From NCBI GenBank assembly GCA_002411515.1, contig DHTF01000040.1, positions 21,222 through 28,587 of the forward strand: DNA of 7,366 nucleotides. Reading direction: 5' to 3'. This stretch comes from Proteiniphilum sp. UBA5267 (GTDB lineage Bacteria > Bacteroidota > Bacteroidia > Bacteroidales > Dysgonomonadaceae). Under the pieces are notes generated by a model. That model ran no database searches, was not told where the DNA came from, and was given only the letters and a program-made list of their open reading frames with translations. A program made the translations under genes and the position numbers. Shown piece by piece: positions 1-5,830 of this stretch; within the stretch, counting starts at the first letter, position 1; every line of letters starts with the position of its first letter.

Positions 1-702
1 AAGGAGAAATATGCCTTCGGTGGTGATTATCCCCGTTTCTCCATTCTCGACCCCGAGGTAACCTATTCCCTCTCGGAACACCAGATTGCCTGTGGCCTGG
101 CCGACGCATATACCCATGTGCTGGAGCAGTATATGACCACACCGGGACAGTCGCGCATCATGGATCGCTGGGCAGAAGGGGTGCTGCTGTCGATCAAGGA
201 GATCGCACCAAAAATCAAAGAGAACCCCCGCGATTATGATCTCATGGCCGACTATATGCTGGCAGCCACGCTGGCACTGAACGACTTCATCCGCATGGGT
301 GTTACGCAGGACTGGGCAACCCACCAGATCGGGCACGAGCTGACGGCTCTCCATGGCACCACACACGGACACTCGCTGGCCATCGTCATGCCGGGGCTTT
401 TGCGGGTGTTGAAACCACAAAAGCAGGCGAAGCTGCTACAATATGGTGAGCGTATTTTCGGCATCACAGCGGGCTCAGACGAAGAACGCGCCGAGAAAGC
501 CATCGAGATGACGGAATCGTTTTACCGATCGCTGGGGCTAACCACCCGCCTGTCGGAGGAAGGCATCGGAAAGGAAACCATCGATGCCATTGCCCGCCGC
601 TTCAAGGAACGGGGTGTAGCCTTTGGCGAAAACCGCAACGTGACCGGCGACGTGGCCAGGGAGATTCTGATAAGCAGCTTCCCCTCCTACAGCCATGCCT
701 GA
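1..702 (+). CDS. yqhD: YqhD-type iron-containing alcohol dehydrogenase (5' truncated)
   Basis: The frame is open from base 1, so the gene starts upstream. About 159 N-terminal residues, carrying the Rossmann-type NADP-binding half, are missing if numbering follows E. coli YqhD (387 aa). The 233 visible residues match the C-terminal all-helical metal domain of the YqhD/butanol dehydrogenase branch of type III alcohol dehydrogenases. Metal ligands are intact: Asp35 and His39 (in GLADAYTH), His108 and His122 (in HQIGHELTALHGTTHG). These fall at YqhD Asp194, His198, His267 and His281 with no indels between them. YqhD enzymes are cytoplasmic and reduce short-chain aldehydes with NADPH, for example in detoxifying lipid-peroxidation aldehydes or glyoxal. 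The end, including a GEN-x-x-VTGDVAR-like tail, also fits YqhD. A GTG at 118 is only an internal valine codon. The next gene on this strand begins 70 bp downstream. The family is secure; substrate and physiological role are inferred. Confidence 0.93.
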   Translation, partial: KEKYAFGGDYPRFSILDPEVTYSLSEHQIACGLADAYTHVLEQYMTTPGQSRIMDRWAEGVLLSIKEIAPKIKENPRDYDLMADYMLAATLALNDFIRMGVTQDWATHQIGHELTALHGTTHGHSLAIVMPGLLRVLKPQKQAKLLQYGERIFGITAGSDEERAEKAIEMTESFYRSLGLTTRLSEEGIGKETIDAIARRFKERGVAFGENRNVTGDVAREILISSFPSYSHA

Positions 703-744
703 AAATTCCTGGCTGCTGGTTCATGGTGTGATGGAAAGATTTTG

Positions 745-752
745 TAAATTTG
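745..752 (+). promoter_or_regulatory. possible -7 promoter box for the tricorn gene
   Basis: TAAATTTG is an exact match to the Bacteroides sigma-ABfr -7 consensus TAnnTTTG, 20 bp before the start codon at 773. No convincing -33 TTTG is seen at the expected distance; the best is a weak TGGTT near 718-722. The resulting leader would be only about 15 nt. This is plausible but unproven, and the gene could instead be read through from the upstream dehydrogenase. Confidence 0.35.
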
Positions 753-772
753 GTTTTTTTAAAACCCAAATA

Positions 773-3700
773 ATGCAAAAAATAACCACACTCATCCTGA
801 CAAGCCTCTTTGTGATGCAGGCTTTAGCCATCGATGACGCCCGCATGCTGCGTTATCCCGATATCAATGGCAATCTTGTTGCCTTTGTTTATGCCGGCGA
901 CATATGGACCGTGGAAGCCAGAGGCGGTAACGCCCGGCGTCTCACCTCCCACCCCGGCATCGAACTGTTTCCCAAGATCTCACCCGACGGCCAGTGGATC
1001 GCCTTCTCGGCAGAATACTCAGGCAGCCGACAGATATGGGTAATGCCCTCACAGGGGGGCACGGCCCGGCAGCTTACCTTTTACAACTCCGTGGGGGAAA
1101 TGCCTCCCCGGGGGGGATTCGACCATGTGGTGCTCGACTGGACACCCGACAGTCGCCGCATCCTCTTCAGGGGCAACCGCAGTGCGTTTGGTGAACGCAA
1201 CGGCCGCTACTTTACCATCGCCCTGGAGGGAGGCCTCGAGGAGCCGCTTCCCATTGTCAACGGCGGCTTTGCCTCCTACTCCCCCGACGGGTCTCAGCTC
1301 TGTTTCACCCCGGTAGATCGTGAGTTCCGCACCTGGAAAAGATACAAGGGCGGGCGTGCCACCGAATTGTGGAGTTACAACCTGCAAAACAACAGCGCCC
1401 GGCAGATTACCCAATGGAGCGCGTCGGACCAATGGCCCGTATGGCACGGCAACCAAATCTTCTATGCTTCCGACCGTGATGCACGCCTCAACATCTGGCG
1501 CTATGATACCGTCACCGGCGAAAACGAGCAGATTACCCGCCACACCCATTTCGATGTGATGTGGCCTTCGGGCGATAAGGGAAGGCTGGTATACGAAAAT
1601 GGGGGCCACCTCTACCTGCTGGAGCTCACCTCTGGCAAGTCGGAAAAAATCACGGTCTCCATCAATTATGACAACCCCAACCTGCAACCCCACTTCAGAA
1701 ATGTCGCCGATTTTGTCGGCAGCTACAGCCTCTCGCCCACCGGAAAAAGAGCGCTCTTTGAAGCCCGGGGCGACATCTTCTCCCTGCCCACCGAAAAAGG
1801 GGAGATCAAAAACCTCACCAACACGCAGGGCGTGCGGGAGCTTTCACCCACCTGGTCTCCCGATGGCAAACAGATTGTTTACTACTCCGATGCCTCCGGT
1901 GAGTATGAGCTGTACCTCCTCGAAAACAAGGAGGGTGCGCAACCGCGACAGGTTACCAGTGGCTCAGCCGCCTGGAAGTATGATGCCGAATGGTCGCCCC
2001 GCAGCTCGCATCTGGTATATAGCGATCGCACCTTGAAGCTGTGGCTGGTAGATGCTGCCACAGGCAGGCAGACCGTCATCGATGAGGCTTCCGGCGAAGA
2101 GATTAGGGACTACACGTTTTCCTACGACGGCGACTGGGTAGCATACAGCAAGCCGGCACCCAACTACCAGTCGGCACTCTGGCTCTACCAGCTGTCGACC
2201 GGCAAAAAGCAGCAGCTCACCGATGCCACCTTCTCCGATGGCAACCCGGTGTTCAGCCGCGACGGCAAATATATCTTCTTCCTTTCCAACCGCGATTTCA
2301 ACCTTGCATTCAGCAGCTTTGAGTTCGATTATCTTTACAACAACGCCACCCGCATTTATGCCATCCCGCTGCGCAACGACGGTACCACGCTTGCACCCTA
2401 TCAGAACGATGCCGAAACTGCCGGCGAGGTAACAGACGATTCCGGAGACAAGGCGGTGAATGACAAGAAGGAGCGTAAAAACAAAGACAATGAGGATTCA
2501 GCCACCGCCAAAACGGCGAAGGTAACAATTGATTTTGACAACATCGGCAATCGCATTGAGCAGCTTCCCATGCCAGCAGGTAACTACCACATTATCGGCA
2601 CGACGGAAGAGGGACTGCTCTACTCTTCTGGGGACAAAATCATGCGCTACAACCTCAAAGAGGAAAAAACCGAAGAGATTATCGGCGGTGTTGGCACCGG
2701 AAGCCTGGCTGCCAACGGAAAATCGCTTATATACCGCATAGGAAAGGATTATGCAGTGGCCAAGACAGAACCGGGACAAAAAGCCGGCAACGACAAGATC
2801 GACCTGAAGCATATGACGATGAAGATCGACCCCCGTGCCGAGTGGAAGCAGATCTACGCCGATGCTTTCCGTATCTTCCGCGATTACTTCTACGTGAATA
2901 ACCTGCATGGCGTGGACTGGGAAGCCATCCGAAAGAATTACGGCGAACTGCTGCCTCATGTGCCGAGTCGTTTCGACCTCGACTACATCCTCAACGAGGT
3001 GGTCAGCGAAACCAATACCGGTCACTCCTATGTGGACTGGGGCGACATCAACCGGGTGAACCGGATAGAAGGAGGCTTGCTGGGAGCTGAGCTGGAAGCT
3101 GACCTCGCTGCCAAACGTTACCGCATCAGAAAGATATACGCCGGGGAGAATTGGAATGAAAGCCGCCGTTCTCCACTCACCGAAAGTGGTATCCAGGTGA
3201 AAGAGGGAGACTACCTCCTAAGCATAAACGGAGAGGAGCTTACCACCGCACAAAATCCCTATGAGTTGTTAGAGAACCTCGGCAACCGCCATGTGGAGAT
3301 AACAGTCAACAGTACCCCCACCACAGCGGGAGCAAAAAAATTCACAGTGAAAACCATTACCAGTGAGACCGAACTACGGTATCTCGACTGGGTGAGAAGC
3401 CGCCGCGAGCTGGCAGAGAAACTCTCAGGCGGTCGGGTCGGATATATTCACGTCCCCAACACCGCCATCGAGGGGAATCGGGAACTCTTCAAAGGAATGC
3501 TTGCCTTCAATGACAAGGAGGCGCTGATCATCGACGACCGCTATAATGGCGGCGGATTCATTCCCGACAGAATGATCGACCTGCTCAACAGGCGCACCTT
3601 GGTGTACTGGTACCGCAACGGCCTGCCGCAACCCATGAAGTCGCCCGGTATCGCGCACGACGGTCCCAAGGCAATGCTGATCAACGGCTATTCCTCTTCC

Positions 3701-4060
3701 GGGGGTGATGCCTTCCCCTACTTCTTCCGCAAAACCGGAGAGGGAAAACTAATCGGCACCCGCACCTGGGGCGGCCTTGTGGGCATCTCCGGTAACGCCC
3801 GCCTGGTGGATGGCGGTTACATCTCTGTGCCACGCTTTGGTATCTACGACGAAGATGGACAATGGATTATTGAAGGAATCGGCGTCTATCCCGATATCGA
3901 AGTGGTGGATCGTCCCGAGGAACTGGCCAAAGGCAACGATCCCTCCCTCGTGAAAGCGGTGGAGGTACTGTTGGAGGAGCTTCAGCAGAATCCCCCCAAG
4001 CAAATCACTGCCCCCGCTCCCCCGGATCGGTCTCAGTGGATTGAAAAAGAGATCAAATAA
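773..4060 (+). CDS. secreted tricorn-type serine protease (peptidase S41 family)
   Basis: A 1095-aa homologue of the archaeal tricorn core protease, which trims oligopeptides into short peptides. I chose ATG 773 because it opens directly on a signal peptide (basic MQK, hydrophobic core, cleavage after ALA near residue 19); the ATG at 695 would put 26 unrelated residues in front and overlap the previous gene. Domain order is classical: beta-propellers with PD40/WD40-like blades (SPDG/SRDG motifs at residues 70, 170, 362, 495), a helical C1 segment from about 687, a PDZ domain around 767-862, and the S41 fold around 885-1070. Catalytic residues visible are His751 (in TGHSY), Ser976 (in NGYSSSGGD) and Glu1034 (in WIIEGIGVYPD), matching tricorn His746, Ser965 and Glu1023. 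The tetrad serine before the histidine (tricorn Ser745) is Gly750 here, and the specificity aspartate after the nucleophile (Asp966) is Gly977. A very charged linker, rich in Lys/Asp/Glu, spans about 544-584 near the end of the second propeller. Likely periplasmic; active peptidase is inferred. Confidence 0.93.
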   Translation: MQKITTLILTSLFVMQALAIDDARMLRYPDINGNLVAFVYAGDIWTVEARGGNARRLTSHPGIELFPKISPDGQWIAFSAEYSGSRQIWVMPSQGGTARQLTFYNSVGEMPPRGGFDHVVLDWTPDSRRILFRGNRSAFGERNGRYFTIALEGGLEEPLPIVNGGFASYSPDGSQLCFTPVDREFRTWKRYKGGRATELWSYNLQNNSARQITQWSASDQWPVWHGNQIFYASDRDARLNIWRYDTVTGENEQITRHTHFDVMWPSGDKGRLVYENGGHLYLLELTSGKSEKITVSINYDNPNLQPHFRNVADFVGSYSLSPTGKRALFEARGDIFSLPTEKGEIKNLTNTQGVRELSPTWSPDGKQIVYYSDASGEYELYLLENKEGAQPRQVTSGSAAWKYDAEWSPRSSHLVYSDRTLKLWLVDAATGRQTVIDEASGEEIRDYTFSYDGDWVAYSKPAPNYQSALWLYQLSTGKKQQLTDATFSDGNPVFSRDGKYIFFLSNRDFNLAFSSFEFDYLYNNATRIYAIPLRNDGTTLAPYQNDAETAGEVTDDSGDKAVNDKKERKNKDNEDSATAKTAKVTIDFDNIGNRIEQLPMPAGNYHIIGTTEEGLLYSSGDKIMRYNLKEEKTEEIIGGVGTGSLAANGKSLIYRIGKDYAVAKTEPGQKAGNDKIDLKHMTMKIDPRAEWKQIYADAFRIFRDYFYVNNLHGVDWEAIRKNYGELLPHVPSRFDLDYILNEVVSETNTGHSYVDWGDINRVNRIEGGLLGAELEADLAAKRYRIRKIYAGENWNESRRSPLTESGIQVKEGDYLLSINGEELTTAQNPYELLENLGNRHVEITVNSTPTTAGAKKFTVKTITSETELRYLDWVRSRRELAEKLSGGRVGYIHVPNTAIEGNRELFKGMLAFNDKEALIIDDRYNGGGFIPDRMIDLLNRRTLVYWYRNGLPQPMKSPGIAHDGPKAMLINGYSSSGGDAFPYFFRKTGEGKLIGTRTWGGLVGISGNARLVDGGYISVPRFGIYDEDGQWIIEGIGVYPDIEVVDRPEELAKGNDPSLVKAVEVLLEELQQNPPKQITAPAPPDRSQWIEKEIK

Positions 4061-4090
4061 CTTCACGACGCAGCGAACGATTTAAATGGA

Positions 4091-4126
4091 GGCCGTCTCA
4101 TGATAAAACACGAGACGGCCTTTCTT
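4091..4126 (+). terminator. rho-independent terminator after the tricorn gene
   Basis: A perfect 9-bp stem, GGCCGTCTC (4091-4099) with GAGACGGCC (4112-4120), extends by two more pairs after one A-C mismatch and closes on a loop ATAAAA. It is followed by TTTCTT. It begins 30 bp after the stop codon at 4060, the right place to end tricorn transcription. Confidence 0.88.
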
Positions 4127-4128
4127 GC

Positions 4129-4263
4129 TACCATGCTCCTACCTGGTCCCTACCTGGTCCCTACCTTGTTCGGTATCCCTCCCTTATCCCTCCCTTATCC
4201 CTCCGTATATGTATAAGGAGATAGCGACCCAATACCCGTGTATTACCCTTCCATTACCCGTAC
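4129..4263. repeat. array of degenerate 11-bp direct repeats
   Basis: Read on the plus strand, units repeat every 11 bp: TACCATGCTCC at 4129, TACCTGGTCCC at 4140 and again at 4151, a degenerate TACCTTGTTCG at 4162, then after one extra base TATCCCTCCCT at 4174 and 4185 and TATCCCTCCGT at 4196. After an irregular AT-rich stretch (4207-4230) the period resumes: AATACCCGTGT at 4231, ATTACCCTTCC at 4242, ATTACCCGTAC at 4253. The shared core is roughly TA(C/T)CC. There are at least three sub-families, each locally homogenised, which suggests slippage or successive local duplication. Because 11 is not a multiple of 3, it does not encode a clean peptide repeat. It has no spacers and is not a CRISPR array. 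Function unknown. Confidence 0.8.
4177..4194 (-). other. G-quadruplex-forming motif inside the repeat array
   Basis: On the minus strand the two TATCCCTCCCT units read GGG-A-GGG-ATAA-GGG-A-GGG, satisfying the classical four-tract G3 rule with loops of 1, 4 and 1. A fifth G3 tract lies next to it (4199-4201). The plus strand is correspondingly C-rich and could form an i-motif. The motif is certain from sequence; folding and function in the cell are inference. Confidence 0.7.
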
Positions 4264-4375
4264 AGGACGTTGTTTCTTCCATGTTTCAGGTCATTTTCTC
4301 CAGGAGGTACACCGCATCGCGTGCACCCATGCCGCGAATGTCGGGAAGGATATCCTCGGGTAGTACCTCCTTCTA
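4254..4375 (-). pseudogene. remnant of a PASTA domain from a penicillin-binding protein (FtsI-like)
   Basis: On the minus strand, bases 4372 to 4289 read through a segment containing ILPDIRGMGARDAVYLLEKM, which closely resembles the C-terminal PASTA domain of Bacteroidota FtsI/PBP2-type transpeptidases (family pattern P-x-V-x-G-M-x-A-x-D-A-V-x-x-L-E). A stop codon (TAG, 4373-4375) sits just upstream, and the frame ends in TGA (4286-4288) after EKMT. Shifting by one base at about 4291 continues as DLKHGRNNVLYG and stops at 4254, the expected continuation (x-L-K-V-x-G-x-G-x-V), so one base appears lost. No transpeptidase domain or start is present, so this is a broken fragment of about 40 codons, not a gene. 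It runs straight into the 11-bp repeat array. Recognition rests on memory of the family, without an alignment. Confidence 0.65.
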
Positions 4376-4394
4376 CGGAAAATTTTAAACTAAA

Positions 4395-4432
4395 AAGAGA
4401 CCATCTCAACAATTATTTTGAGACAGCCTCTT
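4395..4432. terminator. decayed terminator-type hairpin, similar to the one at 4091
   Basis: AAGAG-ACCA-TCTCAA (4395-4409) faces TTGAGACAGCCTCTT (4418-4432) across an 8-nt loop; 12 of 15 positions pair. The three mismatches are all transitions in the left arm (expected AAGAGGCTGTCTCAA), so this looks like an eroded copy. Its core aligns without gaps to the hairpin at 4091-4121, with the same stem length and loop position. A run of five A precedes it (4392-4396), so on the minus strand it would carry a U-tract; on the plus strand there is only TTGATTTGG. It may be a weak terminator or a relic. Confidence 0.55.
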
Positions 4433-4522
4433 GATTTGGTTGAAGATTTGAATTTACAGGTGCGTATACCGGCTTGTTTTAACATTGAAAAGGCCTTCAT
4501 ATATTACCTCCTTGTAAAACAA

Positions 4523-4554
4523 TTGTATATGGCAGGTTGTTGTAAATAAAATTG
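4523..4554 (+). promoter_or_regulatory. probable Bacteroidota-type promoter for the sugar dehydrogenase operon
   Basis: TTG at 4523-4525 (-33-like) is separated by 21 bp from TAAAATTG at 4547-4554, which matches the -7 consensus TAnnTTTG in 7 of 8 positions. Transcription would start near 4560, about 20 nt before the ATG at 4582. The -7 box lies within an inverted repeat, TAAAAT-TG-ATTTTA (4547-4560), which could be an operator or chance in AT-rich DNA. The stretch between 4433 and 4522 shows nothing else recognisable. Confidence 0.45.
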
Positions 4555-4581
4555 ATTTTACATATCCTAAATAAAAAGTCT

Positions 4582-5814
4582 ATGAAGCGTTTACAAATCA
4601 CAGCATTTCTTCTTCTTACATTCTTTGTTCTGTCCGCCTCCTGTGATGAGCGGAAGGAGAACGCCCAGGAACCTCCTGCAGATCTCCTGCCACCTGTGGA
4701 GACACAGAAACCCAATACCAGTTACAGTCCCGCTTTTGAGGGACAGACACGCATTGCCGGGGTAAAGACCGCAACCCAGTATGCGGCAACGATCATCGCG
4801 AGCGGGCTGTCCAGTCCATGGGGTGTCACTTCCCTCCCCGACGGGCGGCTGGTGATTACCGAGAAAGGGGGTACTTTGCGACTCGCCACGACCGATGGCA
4901 AGGTGAGCGAAAAGATTACGGGATTCCCTGAAGTGGACGACAGACGACAGGGCGGATTGATGGATGTAGCGCCAGCACCCGACTTCCCCACAAGCCGGAT
5001 GCTCTTTTTCACGTTCGCCGAACGCACACCGCAGGGTTCTCTCACTGCAGTGGGCAAAGGACGGTTGTCGGACGATGAAAAAGCCATAGAGAACTTTCAG
5101 ATTATCTACCGTGCCATCCCCTATTACGACAATAGCATGCACTTCGGCAGTCGTTTGGTGTTTGATAAAAAAGGTAATATCTTTGTCACTACCGGTGAAC
5201 GGTCGGACCTGGCCACGCGCCCCAACGCCCAGAAGCTAAACACCGCCCATGGCAAAGCGGTCCATATTACCCCTGACGGTAATGCCGTGGAGGGTAACCC
5301 GTTTATCAACACCGCCGATGCATTGCCCGAGATTTACAGTTATGGCCATCGAAATCCGCAAGGGCTTGATATCCACCCTGTCACAGGTGAGCTATGGCTT
5401 AGCGAGATGGGCCCGCGTGGAGGCGATGAGATTAACCTCATTCAGGCTGGAAAGAATTATGGCTGGCCCACCATCACCTATGGCATCGAGTATAATGGCA
5501 ACACCATTGGCGAGGGTATCACCCAAAAAGAAGGGATGGAACAACCGGTTTACTACTGGGATCCCGTGCAGTCGCCCAGTGGCATGGCCTTTTACAGTTC
5601 CAATGTGATCCCCGAATGGGAAAACAATCTTTTTGTTGGCGGACTGAGTAGCCGACACATCGCACGACTGGTCTTCAAAGAGGGCAAGGTGGTAGGTGAG
5701 GAACGTTTGCTGGAAGAAGAGGGACAACGCATTCGCGATGTAGCTGATGGAAAGGATGGAGCACTCTATGCAGTGACCGACGAAGGACGACTCTACCGGA
5801 TTGCAAAACAATAA
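4582..5814 (+). CDS. lipoprotein PQQ-type aldose sugar dehydrogenase (GSDH/YliI family)
   Basis: A 410-aa protein close in sequence and length to E. coli YliI (aldose sugar dehydrogenase) and the Glucose/Sorbosone dehydrogenase family: six-bladed beta-propellers that oxidise aldoses with pyrroloquinoline quinone and calcium. ATG 4582 is preferred to the upstream in-frame TTG at 4552 because it opens a lipoprotein signal (MKR, hydrophobic core, LSASC with Cys21); the acidic residues after Cys resemble surface-export tags of Bacteroidota lipoproteins, which is inference. The propeller begins near residue 73 (GLSSPWGV). Key residues are present: Gln123 in RQGGLMDV, catalytic-base His187 in MHFGSR, Arg257-Asn258 in GHRNPQG, the EMGPRGGDEIN calcium-site segment at 275-285, and Arg383/Arg385 in GQRIRDV. 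No PQQ synthesis genes are in the window, so the cofactor might be scavenged or different. The first gene of an operon, it is followed 16 bp later by an aldo/keto reductase. Confidence 0.92.
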   Translation: MKRLQITAFLLLTFFVLSASCDERKENAQEPPADLLPPVETQKPNTSYSPAFEGQTRIAGVKTATQYAATIIASGLSSPWGVTSLPDGRLVITEKGGTLRLATTDGKVSEKITGFPEVDDRRQGGLMDVAPAPDFPTSRMLFFTFAERTPQGSLTAVGKGRLSDDEKAIENFQIIYRAIPYYDNSMHFGSRLVFDKKGNIFVTTGERSDLATRPNAQKLNTAHGKAVHITPDGNAVEGNPFINTADALPEIYSYGHRNPQGLDIHPVTGELWLSEMGPRGGDEINLIQAGKNYGWPTITYGIEYNGNTIGEGITQKEGMEQPVYYWDPVQSPSGMAFYSSNVIPEWENNLFVGGLSSRHIARLVFKEGKVVGEERLLEEEGQRIRDVADGKDGALYAVTDEGRLYRIAKQ

Positions 5815-5830
5815 TAAAATATCGTCAATC

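Noticed and set aside
695..772. ATG at 695 as the start of the tricorn homologue
   Set aside because: It overlaps the end of the dehydrogenase gene and would bury the clear signal peptide 26 residues inside the protein.
1049..1693. Long minus-strand open frame (214 aa) within the tricorn gene
   Set aside because: Antisense shadow in a GC-rich gene; no recognisable motif, and the plus-strand frame encodes well-defined propeller blades.
4129..4263. CRISPR array
   Set aside because: Units are only 11 bp and abut directly with no spacers; no cas genes are nearby.
4125..4388. Plus-strand 87-aa open frame across the repeat array
   Set aside because: Its composition follows the 11-bp repeats and the antisense of the PASTA remnant, it begins inside the terminator tail, and it resembles no family I know.
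4552..4581. TTG upstream start for the sugar dehydrogenase
   Set aside because: It adds ten residues ahead of a complete lipoprotein signal and falls in the likely promoter/leader; ATG 4582 fits better.
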